Origin: RGIG464 sp045599585
GTDB lineage: Bacteria > Myxococcota_A > Bradymonadia > UBA4248
Assembly (NCBI GenBank): GCA_045599585.1
Contig: JAZRWH010000036.1
Location: 1-45,849 of the forward strand
Length of the DNA: 45,849 bases
Direction of reading: 5' to 3'
Under the pieces are notes generated by a model. It saw only the letters and a list, made by a program, of their open reading frames with translations. It searched no databases and was not told the origin of the DNA. This document shows positions 16,504 through 24,929 of the stretch, in pieces. Position numbers and translations under genes: made by a program. Positions within the stretch are counted from its first letter, which is position 1, and every line of letters begins with the position of its first letter.

Positions 16504-16556
16504 ATATAAGCAGAGCGCCTTTGGGACGAACATCTCCAAAGGCGCTCTGCTTATAT
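16504..16556. repeat. Perfect 21-bp stem hairpin
   Basis: ATATAAGCAGAGCGCCTTTGG (16504-16524) is exactly complementary to 16536-16556, with an 11-base loop. It sits between divergent glmS and methyltransferase genes and overlaps the left target duplication of the MITE by two bases. It could be an old bidirectional terminator; there is only a weak T run. Confidence 0.65.
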
Positions 16557-16563
16557 CTAATAT

Positions 16564-16727
16564 CACTGCTGTCCCACAACATATTCTCATTAACTGTAAC
16601 GAAATGCGCTCGTTACAGAATTTTATACTTTTCTTATTCTCATTTTTAGAAGTGACTATATATCGATAAAATAAAGCTACTGTAGAGTTATCAGAGTATT
16701 CTATGAAAACTTCGTGGGACAGCAGTG
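16564..16727. mobile_element. Complete 164-bp MITE with perfect 9-bp target duplication
   Basis: It starts CACTGCTGTCCCAC and ends GTGGGACAGCAGTG, a perfect 14-bp terminal inverted repeat. ATCTAATAT is present directly before (16555-16563) and directly after (16728-16736), a perfect 9-bp target-site duplication. It has no coding capacity. Inside is a hairpin (CTGTAACG/CGTTACAG) and the right-half sequence AAAGCTACTGTAGAGTT that also occurs twice at 2013-2152. The same terminus closes the IS remnant at 16898-16911, which suggests the transposase source. Confidence 0.85.
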
Positions 16728-16736
16728 ATCTAATAT

Positions 16737-16911
16737 TATATCTCATTAAATTCGTTTCCAAAACTGAATATTCAATCAGAGAAATTCTTGATTGGATATG
16801 TCTTAATTTATTCTCAAACGCAATTATGGAGGATTTTCTTGTTCCAAAAATGACTGAACCCATTAAAAATCAACAACTTGAACTCTTCTGAAAAGTTGTG
16901 GGACAGCAGTG
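16737..16911 (+). pseudogene. 3' remnant of an insertion sequence transposase gene
   Basis: A short frame ends ...KMTEPIKNQQLELF with a stop at about 16889-16891. Only 6 bp later comes GTGGGACAGCAGTG (16898-16911), the terminal repeat shared with the MITE. A stop codon just inside the terminus is typical of a DDE transposase gene. The rest of the gene, including any catalytic motif, is missing; the frame appears to run from the MITE end, so the 5' part is deleted. The IS family cannot be named from this piece. Confidence 0.5.
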
Positions 16912-16932
16912 TTTTGATACAAAATAAACAAA

Positions 16933-16962
16933 GCGGCCGTATTGCCGAAGGCAATAGGTCGC
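16933..16962 (+). repeat. Short bulged-G hairpin S8
   Basis: GCGGCC, G, TATTGCC, loop GAA, GGCAATA, GGTCGC. The outer stem keeps one G-T pair. Confidence 0.7.
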
Positions 16963-16968
16963 TGCGAA

Positions 16969-16992
16969 GCCGTATTGCCGAAGGCAATAGGC
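16969..16992 (+). repeat. Short bulged-G hairpin S9
   Basis: GCC, G, TATTGCC, loop GAA, GGCAATA, GGC; wider flanks also pair (GAAGCC around both sides). Tandem with S8. From here to the methyltransferase start (17177) I see no gene. Confidence 0.7.
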
Positions 16993-17177
16993 GAAGCCCA
17001 TTAAAAAAACTAAGCAAAGGATGCTCCTGCCATTGGAATCGAATGAGGACTGTTGCCAAACCAGGCATGCCCTTTAGGCGTAAGGTACGATTTTGCCAAA
17101 TTTCATCAAGGCGTACTAAAACGACGGAGCTGCTCAAGGCAGCATCATTGACAGATGGTTCATACGGGGGATAGGCC

Positions 17178-19454
17178 TTGACGGTGCGTAAAATTAAAGA
17201 GCAAAGGCGTGACACGGTACTTGCGGAAATGGAAGTTTTGACCGAGCGCATTACCGCGCAGTGTGCAGTTTTGAGAGCATATCTCGAAAATAACCGTTCA
17301 CGTTCAGATCTGTTCGATCCTTTGCTCAACACGTGGACGGTTGAGGCACGAAAGGCATACGCAGAAACGATCATCTTTAGAATCGTTTGCCTGCATTTTT
17401 TGGATGCCAGGGGGTGTATTGCGGTTCGATCAAACCGTGTGTCTGATCAAAAAAGTGTTGCAAAACATGCGTTGCATCTAAAAAAGCTGTTTCAACAAGC
17501 GAGCACAGAAGGAAAGCAGTTTGTCGTTGAGGTGCTCAATCCTTTATGGTCGGTGATCGTCAACAAAAAAGGCGGCATTTTAACGTATGACGCCAATTTG
17601 CGAGGATTTCGCCATCTGCGCGTGTTTAGTTTGGGGCACGATCCTTTGGGTGAATCTTCGACTGATCCTCAAACAGCAAACTTTCCGACGATGTTGTTTG
17701 AACCACTTTTTGAAGCGTTGTCAGGCTACCGCTTCGTTTGGGATGAAAGCGTCTCGAGCAAGACAAAGCATATTGTGACGCCAGAGATCTTTAGCATGCT
17801 GTACGAAAGTAGTTTAGAGACGAACAGCGAAAGTGGTGCTTATTATACGCCCAAAGCGATTGCAGCATACATGGTCAAAGAAAGCCTAAAAGCCTATTTG
17901 ACGTCCCAAATTGCAAGCACATCGGCGCAGAAAGCCATTCAAGCGTTCGTGGAGACACATGATTCAGCGGTGTTCACGACAAGTGAAGTGGGGGGCAACA
18001 CAGTCTTTGAATGGATTAAAAACGTACGCATTTGTGATCCGGCGGTTGGTGCAGGGGCATTTCCTTTGGAACTTTTGGGTGAGTTGAGCGCGTGTTTAAC
18101 GGCTCTCGACCAATCAAAATCATCATTCGAAGTCAAAAAGTACCTTGTTGAACACTGTTTGTGGGGCGTCGATATAGACTCCAGAGCGCTTTCAATCACT
18201 CGGCTGCGTGTATGGTTTGCCCTCATGACCAGTATGCATGTTCCTTTGTATGTCGCGGACGTTGAGAAGCATTTTGTCGCTGGCAATGCTTTGGGGGCAT
18301 CGCTTTTGCCTGATTTAGCTGCTCAAGTTGGCGGTTTTCATATTGTCATCGGGAATCCGCCTTACGGCGTCAAAATGAGTGAGGACGAAAAAAAGGCCTA
18401 TAAAAAAAGATTTGCCTGGCTCGAACGACGCTTTGATATTTATATGGCCTTTTATGCGATGGGATATGCTCTGACACAGAATATTTTGTGTTATATTACT
18501 CCCGATAAGTGGCTTTCGAAGTCGTTTGCGCTAAAGTTTCGCGAGCAATGTATGATTCCGCACATGCGTCGTGTGCTTCATCTAAGAAATACTGTTTTTA
18601 AGACAGCACGAGTCGATGCAATGGTTGCGTTGTTTGAAAAGACTGAGAATCGACAACTCGACTTTTTAGCGTACGAACAAAGTGAACAACGTCTCGTTCA
18701 AACGATTGATAAAAATCAACTTGAGCCGCCCTATTTGATAGATCAGTATTTCAGGGAACCTTCTAGTATTATAAAAACGCTTGAAGCGCAGCCGTGCAAA
18801 CTGTCTGATTTTGCAAAGTGCGATTATGCCTGTGTGAGCCCCGTTGACGCTTATAAGCTAAAAGACTTGATAAGGTGCTGTGCTCGTCCAAAGCAAAGTG
18901 ATCTTATACTCGTTAATACGGGGCTGATTGGCAAATACATTTCGCTATGGAAACAAAAGCCGATGCGTTATCTCAAATCTAGTTTTGCGCATCCCGTTGT
19001 GTCTATCGAAGCGCTGCAAGAAGCGTTTGGCAAGGCGTATGTTCAGCGAATGCAGCAACCCAAACTGATTATAAAGGGGCTGAATTTATTGGACTGCACG
19101 ATCGATACGGAGGGACGCATGATGTCGACGGTTGCGACGCTAAATGTTCGAGCCTCGAGTGTAGAGCATCTTTTTATTTTAGGTGCGATTGTCAATTCGT
19201 CGATCGTACGCGCTTACTGCAAAGCCAAATATATGTCGAGCAGCTATTGTGGCGGGCTTGAATTTACGCCAAGTATGATCAGCCAGCTGCCTGTGCCCGA
19301 TCTTAGTGATCTTAATCAAGGCGTTTTAGCGTCGATACTCAAGACCGTACAGTCTACGTTGCTCAAACGCAATGAGGCGAGTTTGGATCGTAATATAGAA
19401 CGTATCGATGCGCTCGTGAGTCGTTTGTATTCGATTTCAGTGGAGAGAGATTAG
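17178..19454 (+). CDS. Eco57I-like DNA adenine methyltransferase, apparently orphan
   Basis: N6-adenine DNA methyltransferase of the Eco57I/type IIG class, 758 aa. An N-terminal helical region (1-200) includes the family-like FLDARGC. The MTase core has YYTP (222-225), motif I CDPAVGAGAFPLELL (286-300), an acidic VDIDSRAL and catalytic NPPY (393-396), followed by a target recognition region ending ...SSSYCGGLEFTPSMISQLPVPDL. I see no nuclease motif (PD-ExK) and no restriction gene next to it, so it may act alone in regulation, or as the methylase of a split system. An in-frame stop at 17172 limits the start to TTG 17178 or GTG 17184; GGGGGA lies just upstream. The AT-rich, repeat-laden 5' flank suggests horizontal gain. 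Confidence 0.85.
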   Translation: MTVRKIKEQRRDTVLAEMEVLTERITAQCAVLRAYLENNRSRSDLFDPLLNTWTVEARKAYAETIIFRIVCLHFLDARGCIAVRSNRVSDQKSVAKHALHLKKLFQQASTEGKQFVVEVLNPLWSVIVNKKGGILTYDANLRGFRHLRVFSLGHDPLGESSTDPQTANFPTMLFEPLFEALSGYRFVWDESVSSKTKHIVTPEIFSMLYESSLETNSESGAYYTPKAIAAYMVKESLKAYLTSQIASTSAQKAIQAFVETHDSAVFTTSEVGGNTVFEWIKNVRICDPAVGAGAFPLELLGELSACLTALDQSKSSFEVKKYLVEHCLWGVDIDSRALSITRLRVWFALMTSMHVPLYVADVEKHFVAGNALGASLLPDLAAQVGGFHIVIGNPPYGVKMSEDEKKAYKKRFAWLERRFDIYMAFYAMGYALTQNILCYITPDKWLSKSFALKFREQCMIPHMRRVLHLRNTVFKTARVDAMVALFEKTENRQLDFLAYEQSEQRLVQTIDKNQLEPPYLIDQYFREPSSIIKTLEAQPCKLSDFAKCDYACVSPVDAYKLKDLIRCCARPKQSDLILVNTGLIGKYISLWKQKPMRYLKSSFAHPVVSIEALQEAFGKAYVQRMQQPKLIIKGLNLLDCTIDTEGRMMSTVATLNVRASSVEHLFILGAIVNSSIVRAYCKAKYMSSSYCGGLEFTPSMISQLPVPDLSDLNQGVLASILKTVQSTLLKRNEASLDRNIERIDALVSRLYSISVERD

Positions 19455-19676
19455 CTTAAACGAGTTTGTGAAGCATTTGAAACACAGAAAGGCGTTTGTA
19501 CGGAAAAGTTGCAGTTCTTAAAGAAAAGCGAGTTTGGCAACTAGAAAGCAGCAGTCGTCTTGTGTATATATATATGTTGAGCCGCCCTCGAAAGACAGGG
19601 CGGTGTGTTTGTTCAGTATGAATAGCATCTGCTCTGGGGGGAACTTTGCGATGTTGTTCATCGAGAGGAGAATACG
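19455..19676. other. Leader region of the large lipoprotein gene
   Basis: No gene. A GC hairpin (CCGCCCT/AGGGCGG, about 19583-19604) with a T-rich tail could terminate the methyltransferase transcript. AGAGGAG lies 7 bp before the ATG at 19677. Confidence 0.4.
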
Positions 19677-22592
19677 ATGAAAAGCAGCAACAAGCTTCTT
19701 TGGGGAAGTTGTATTGCGCTTGCCACACTGGTTCTCTCTGGATGTGGAAGCGATTCCGTTGGCAGCGGAAATCATTCGGAGCAACAGTGTTCAAGCAGGG
19801 ACGACTGCGGTGCAAAGCAAATCTGCCAAGACGGCGAATGCGTAGATGAGCCAGAACAGCTTCCGCCAGTCGGTAAATGTGGCAATTTGATCTGCCAAGA
19901 AGATCAGACGTGTCTTGACAATCGATGCGTTAACAAATCTTCTTTATGTGGCGGTATTTTGTGCCAAGAAAATGAGACGTGTATTAACAGCATGTGTCTT
20001 GAAGTCGCGTCATTGTGCGGGAGCACGGTGTGTGGCAGTGATGAAGTATGTATAGATAAAGTATGTCATAAAACGGGAGACTGCGGTGGCCTGGCTTGTG
20101 GCGTAGAAGAAACCTGTCTTTATGATATTTGCCACAAACCTGGTGATTGCGGCGGCTTGTCATGTGAAGAGGGCGAAGTATGTTACGAAGACAGTTGCCG
20201 ACTTTCGGGCAAATGTGGTGGTATTAAGTGCAATGCAGGCGAAATCTGTGTCGACAGCGTGTGTATGCTCGAAGGTGATTGCGGCGGTCTAGCCTGCGGC
20301 GAAAATGAGTATTGTCTCGAGGATTATTGCATAGCACGTATTCAATGCGGCGACGTTCTTTGTGAGCCTGATGAAGTTTGCAGCGACGACGGTGCATGTG
20401 TCAAGGGTGACTATTGCATTGTGAATGAACATAAAGCGAACTGGTGCGGCACCGAGTGTTGTGACGACGATTCTTTCTGCGGAAAGCGATCGCATTGCTG
20501 TGCATTCGACAAAGCTTGCGGTAATGACTGCTGCGGCGAGGGCGAAGTTTGTGAAAACGAAGTATGCCGTAAAAAGTGCGATTTTGCGCGATGTGAGCTC
20601 GAGGACGGCAGCGAAGTGTGCTGCGCAGAAGGCGAATTTTGCGCGTCGAACCAGTGTTTTGTGGCGCCCGAGACGAAATGCGTCGACAATTATATGTGCG
20701 ACAATGGTCAGTACTGTGACACCGTCACGCAGGAATGTTTGCCGATGCCGAAAGGTGCGACGTGTGAGGCCAAACCGACTGGCGGTGCCGTTCAGCCGAC
20801 ACTCGTTTGGTATTGGGGAAGTGGCGACCTCAAACCCCAAACCTATTCAAATTATACCAATGTTATGAGCGCACCAATGGTCGCAGACGTTGATGGTGAT
20901 GGAAAGACGGAAGTTATCTTCAACTCTTGGGCTGGCGGAACATACGTTGGTGGCGGTATCCTTCGTATTGTTAACGGTGCAACCGGCGAAACGCTTTACA
21001 GCAGTAACGGTAATCCGATGACGGACGGCGGCAGTCAGACGGCCGTTGGTGACATCATTCCTGCTAACCCCGGACTCGAAATCGCAACCTGTACGCGCAA
21101 CGCAGCCGGACAGTTCAAAATGGCCGTATACAACAATAAGGCTGAGCTTATTTGGGCGAGTACGACGGGAACCTACAATGAATGCGGTCAGTCTGGGCCT
21201 GGTATTGCCGACTTTGATGGCGACGGACTGCCTGAAGTCTATAGCCGTTACAACATCTACAATGGCCAAACGGGTGAAACGATCGCACGGGTCAGCTGTG
21301 GTGATGGCGCGTACTGGCATCAGGAGTGTGACTACCCTGTTGCTGTAGACGTCGATAAAGATGGTCTGCCTGAACTCGTCGGTGGCAATGTCGTTTTTAA
21401 AGTTGATATTCCAAACAAAACGATGACCGAATTATGGCGTCGTAAGGATCATTTGGACGGTTATCCCGCGATCGCAGACCTTGATTTGGATGGCGAACCT
21501 GAACTCGTAACAGTGCGTCCTGGTAACAACACCATTATGGCGTTTAGAGCGATAAACGGCGAGAATTATTGGAGCCAACCTTCTGATGTTAACGTCGGCA
21601 TTAAAAATGATGGCGGCGGCGGACCACCCAATATTGCAAATGTTGACGATGATCTAAATCCCGAAATCACGTTGGCTGGCGCTTATGCCTATGTTGTTTT
21701 CGAACACGATGGCACACTCAAATGGTTCAGACGCACGAAAGACTACTCTTCTCGTAAGACAGGTTCGACGATCTTCGACTTTAATGGTGACGGTAAAGCA
21801 GAAGCTGTCTACGCAGATGAGTGCTATCTTCGCGTGTATGACGGCAATAGTGGTGATACTAAGTTCTGCCAGTTTAATCCGAATGGTACGCACTGGGAAT
21901 ATCCCGTTATTGCTGATGTCAACAATGACGATCACGCAGAGATTATCATTAGCGCCAATACGCTAACGAATGGCTCGACGTATTGTGCCCTCGATGCTAA
22001 TACAGGCTTAGATGATTGTGTTTCACAAATCATTGCGGAAGGAGGACACAAAGTATCCATCAGCGGTGTCCGCGTTTTTTCAAGTCCTGATCGCGACTGG
22101 GTCAATACGCGTAAGATTTACAACCAACACGCATATAGTGTCACAAACGTTTCGGATAATGGTTCGATTCCTCGCAAACAGCGTAACAACTGGACGACGC
22201 AGGGACTCAATAACTTCCGTCTCAACGTGCAACCGGGCGCAAGCTATTTGCCAGATCTTCAGATTAAAGACGTCTCATCGCCGATTAGCTGCGATGTAAG
22301 TACTCCGCTTTATTTTGTCGTAAAGAATGCTGGTTGGGCAACGGCGCTGGCGGGTATCAAGGTCAACATTTGGCTCTTTGATGGTTCGGGCACGTCGAAG
22401 CTTTTGGGATCGGTACAGACGACTAAGAATCTGCGTGCTGGTGAGTCCGAAAATCTCGAGTTTGACGTCGTTAATGACGGCTCTTACGTTCAAATTCGCG
22501 AGCTTGCTCTGACGTTTGGCGATAATGCACCCATCGAGTGCCGCAGCGATAACAATGACGTTTCATATACGATGAACTGCGCCATTAACTAA
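19677..22592 (+). CDS. Surface lipoprotein: Cys-rich 22-residue repeats, FG-GAP repeats, CARDB-like end
   Basis: Predicted outer-membrane lipoprotein, 971 aa, with signal peptide and lipobox LSGC (Cys23). Residues 68-245 hold eight Cys-rich repeats, C-G-G-[LI]-x-C-x(3)-E-x-C-x(4)-C; their first cysteines lie at 68, 91, 114, 136, 158, 180, 202 and 224, so the last five are exactly 22 residues apart. More Cys-rich sequence follows to about 365. Residues about 390-800 have seven FG-GAP/VCBS-like repeats with calcium-loop motifs such as ADVDGDGKTE, ADFDGDGLPE, VDVDKDGLPE and FDFNGDGKAE, a likely beta-propeller. The last 115 residues resemble CARDB (LPDLQIKDV, FVVKNAG). It has a strong ribosome binding site and its own terminator. 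The binding partner is unknown; adhesion or complex carbohydrate binding is inference. Confidence 0.85.
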   Translation: MKSSNKLLWGSCIALATLVLSGCGSDSVGSGNHSEQQCSSRDDCGAKQICQDGECVDEPEQLPPVGKCGNLICQEDQTCLDNRCVNKSSLCGGILCQENETCINSMCLEVASLCGSTVCGSDEVCIDKVCHKTGDCGGLACGVEETCLYDICHKPGDCGGLSCEEGEVCYEDSCRLSGKCGGIKCNAGEICVDSVCMLEGDCGGLACGENEYCLEDYCIARIQCGDVLCEPDEVCSDDGACVKGDYCIVNEHKANWCGTECCDDDSFCGKRSHCCAFDKACGNDCCGEGEVCENEVCRKKCDFARCELEDGSEVCCAEGEFCASNQCFVAPETKCVDNYMCDNGQYCDTVTQECLPMPKGATCEAKPTGGAVQPTLVWYWGSGDLKPQTYSNYTNVMSAPMVADVDGDGKTEVIFNSWAGGTYVGGGILRIVNGATGETLYSSNGNPMTDGGSQTAVGDIIPANPGLEIATCTRNAAGQFKMAVYNNKAELIWASTTGTYNECGQSGPGIADFDGDGLPEVYSRYNIYNGQTGETIARVSCGDGAYWHQECDYPVAVDVDKDGLPELVGGNVVFKVDIPNKTMTELWRRKDHLDGYPAIADLDLDGEPELVTVRPGNNTIMAFRAINGENYWSQPSDVNVGIKNDGGGGPPNIANVDDDLNPEITLAGAYAYVVFEHDGTLKWFRRTKDYSSRKTGSTIFDFNGDGKAEAVYADECYLRVYDGNSGDTKFCQFNPNGTHWEYPVIADVNNDDHAEIIISANTLTNGSTYCALDANTGLDDCVSQIIAEGGHKVSISGVRVFSSPDRDWVNTRKIYNQHAYSVTNVSDNGSIPRKQRNNWTTQGLNNFRLNVQPGASYLPDLQIKDVSSPISCDVSTPLYFVVKNAGWATALAGIKVNIWLFDGSGTSKLLGSVQTTKNLRAGESENLEFDVVNDGSYVQIRELALTFGDNAPIECRSDNNDVSYTMNCAIN

Positions 22593-22626
22593 AAAACGCA
22601 TACTTTGGTGGTGTGCTTTTTCTTTG

Positions 22627-22657
22627 CGCCAGGCTTTTTGCCTGGCGTTTCTTTTTC
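22627..22657 (+). terminator. Rho-independent terminator of the large lipoprotein gene
   Basis: CGCCAGGC, loop TTTTT and GCCTGGCG are followed by TTTCTTTTT, 34 bp after the stop codon. Confidence 0.85.
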
Positions 22658-22996
22658 TGCGCCACCTATCTCGTGCTTGATCTTAGGGCGCAGCTAATTC
22701 GCTATGCTCATTACGCCGCGCCGTTCGTGCTTTTCGCGTTCGCTCAATACGCACGAACCCTTTTTTTGGAGGGGCGAACGTATGTAAGCTGTTTATGACG
22801 TTTCAACTGAGCTTATTGCGAATTTTGCTCTGTACGCATCTAAAAGATCGTTTGCTCTAAAAATTTCAAAAAAATGCACCTTAAACCGTAACGAAACGAT
22901 TTTCGATGGCACTACTGTTACGGGAGAAAAGGTTTCTCTCGTGAGCAAAACAGGCTCGACTCGAAGAGGGATAAACGAGCCAAGAGGAGGAACACC
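22658..22996. other. Gene-free region with hairpins upstream of comM
   Basis: About 22725-22775 holds GTTCGTGC ... GCACGAAC followed by a T7 run, a second terminator-like palindrome with partial similarity to the bulged-G family. At 22886-22923 CCGTAAC/GTTACGG forms a 7-bp stem in what would be the comM leader. GAGGAGG lies 6 bp before the comM ATG. No gene seen. Confidence 0.45.
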
Positions 22997-24550
22997 ATGT
23001 TTGGAAGAACGATCAGCGGTGCACTGAGCGGTGTAGAAGGCTTTACGGTCGAGATAGAAGTTCAGATCGGTTTTGGAATGAGCAATTTTTACACGGTTGG
23101 TCTAGCGGAAGGTGCTGTGAGAGAGTCAAAAGTTCGTGTAAAATCAGCATTTATGGAATCAGATTTGTATTTTCCTACAGAAGTTGTGACGTTGAACTTG
23201 GCACCAGCGGATGTCCGTAAGGATGGTTCGGCTTACGATCTGCCCATTGCGCTTGCCATTTTGTACGCGAGTGGCCAACTACCCGAAATGACTGCTGGGT
23301 TGCTCCATGGGACAATGATCATGGGTGAATTGGGGCTGACAGGGGAAATTAGGCCGATTCGCGGTATTTTGCCTTTAGTGTTAGCAGCCAAACGTTCAGG
23401 GCTTAAGGCTGTCATAGTACCTCCGGCGAATGCAGCAGAAGCCGCCTTGGTCAGTGGTATTAAAGTGTATGCTCCAGCAACGCTTCGCGAGTGTTTTGAG
23501 TATTTGGTGCAACAACGTGGATTACCCGAATATCATGCGCCTGAACATGCACTGCAGCCGCATGGTGAAGCGCGGCATCTTGATATGTCGGATGTATGTG
23601 GTCAGGCGATTCCTAAGCATGCGCTTGAGGTCGCCGCTTGTGGCGGTCACAATTTGCTGTTTATTGGGCCGCCTGGAAGCGGCAAAACGATGTTGGCTCA
23701 GCGTATGGCGACGATATTGCCTGATTTGTCGTTTGAAGAAGCGCTTGATTCGACGTCGATTTATAGTATTTCGGGAAATCTTCGTGAAGGTGGTTTAGTT
23801 CGGGACAGGCCTTTTAGGGCTCCGCATCATTCGATTAGTGATGTGGGACTCGTTGGCGGTGGAACGCCACTTCCTAAGCCCGGAGAGATTTCGTTAGCGC
23901 ATCATGGGGTTCTGTTTTTGGATGAGTTGCCCGAGTTTAGGCGAAATGCTCTAGAAGTATTGCGTCAACCTTTGGAAAATGGATGTGTAAGTATTACGCG
24001 TAGACTACAGAGTGTTGTGTTTCCGTCGAGATTTATGCTTGTTGCATCCATGAACGCTTGTCCGTGTGGCAATTTGGGGAGTATGCGCAAGCCGTGCGTG
24101 TGTTCAGAATCGTGTATTTTGAAGTATCAGTCGCGTATTTCGGGACCTCTTTTAGATAGAATAGATCTCCAGCTGGAAATTAGTGAGATCAGTTATGACG
24201 AGATACATCAGGGCGGGGGGGCAGAGAGTTCCGAAACAATCAGAAAACGCGTTGTGCAGTGTCGGGAGGTACAGCGAGAGCGTTTTAAAGACTGCGGTAT
24301 TCATTGTAATGCAGAAATGGGCGTATCAGAATTGCGCAAATACTGTGCGCTTGACAGTGAAGGTCACTCGCTTATGCGTAATGCCATGGATCATCTGGGG
24401 ATGAGTGCGCGAGCCAACAATAGGATTCTAAAAGTTGCTCGAACATTGGCTGATATGGAGGGGGAGCTAAGTATTTCGAGCAGACATCTTTATGAGGCGA
24501 TAGGTTATCGAACGCTTGATCGCAAGCGGATACGCGGTGTTGTTGGATAA
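22997..24550 (+). CDS. comM: YifB/ComM family Mg-chelatase-like AAA ATPase
   Basis: Of 517 aa, the N-terminal part (about 1-170) is the ChlI/Lon-type domain (EIQVGFGMSNFYTVGLAEGAVRE-type region with KVRVKSAF), and residues about 210-400 are the AAA core with Walker A GPPGSGKT, RAPHHSISDVGLVGG, Walker B VLFLDELPEF and the arginine-containing SGPLLDRIDLQLEI. The C-terminal Mg_chelatase_C region is present (SARANNRILKVARTLADMEG). Length matches YifB/ComM. In naturally transformable Proteobacteria, ComM is a hexameric helicase that extends integration of transforming DNA; whether this cell is competent is not shown here. It is a single gene with a very strong GAGGAGG site. Confidence 0.93.
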   Translation: MFGRTISGALSGVEGFTVEIEVQIGFGMSNFYTVGLAEGAVRESKVRVKSAFMESDLYFPTEVVTLNLAPADVRKDGSAYDLPIALAILYASGQLPEMTAGLLHGTMIMGELGLTGEIRPIRGILPLVLAAKRSGLKAVIVPPANAAEAALVSGIKVYAPATLRECFEYLVQQRGLPEYHAPEHALQPHGEARHLDMSDVCGQAIPKHALEVAACGGHNLLFIGPPGSGKTMLAQRMATILPDLSFEEALDSTSIYSISGNLREGGLVRDRPFRAPHHSISDVGLVGGGTPLPKPGEISLAHHGVLFLDELPEFRRNALEVLRQPLENGCVSITRRLQSVVFPSRFMLVASMNACPCGNLGSMRKPCVCSESCILKYQSRISGPLLDRIDLQLEISEISYDEIHQGGGAESSETIRKRVVQCREVQRERFKDCGIHCNAEMGVSELRKYCALDSEGHSLMRNAMDHLGMSARANNRILKVARTLADMEGELSISSRHLYEAIGYRTLDRKRIRGVVG

Positions 24551-24619
24551 ACTTGTCGTATGATGTGTGCGGAGCAACGACATGCGCTAGGTGAGTGCGG
24601 TTGAAGCGCCGCAGGCGAC

Positions 24620-24737
24620 GAGGGGGTAGCGGCGTATTTCTTGAGGAAGGGTGCAGCTTCGAGGAAGCAAGCATGCGCAGCTGACGAAGAAGCTGCACTT
24701 TTCGAAAGAAATAGCCGCTCAGGGGGAGACTTCCCCC
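24620..24737 (+). repeat. G5-framed bulged-G element L3
   Basis: 118 bp: GAGGGGG, TAGCGGC, G, TATTTCTT ... AAGAAATA, GCCGCTCA, GGGGGA-GACT-TCCCCC. The inner arm has a perfect 10-bp hairpin (GTGCAGCTTC / GAAGCTGCAC). It lies between comM and the T2SS-linked genes. Confidence 0.8.
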
Positions 24738-24929
24738 AACGAACAGAAAATAAAAAAATCAGGAGGCAATTTGTACGTATTTTAAGGAATAAGTTGGCTA
24801 TTTCAAACGTATGACAAGTTTAGTGGGCAAGGAATGCATCGGGGAAATTTGGCTTAAACTTGCGTTAATGGGTGAATGGTTGTAGTTGCATACTGGTTTT
24901 TGTTTGTCGATTTTTCGAGAGACTGACGC

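Noticed and set aside
16933..16992. Two adjacent hairpins considered as a CRISPR-like repeat pair
   Set aside because: They are imperfect tandem palindromes of the bulged-G family with no regular spacers and no cas genes.
16814..17374. 186-residue minus-strand frame in the strand-switch zone
   Set aside because: It crosses the IS terminus, two palindromes and the methyltransferase start, and lacks any ribosome binding site.
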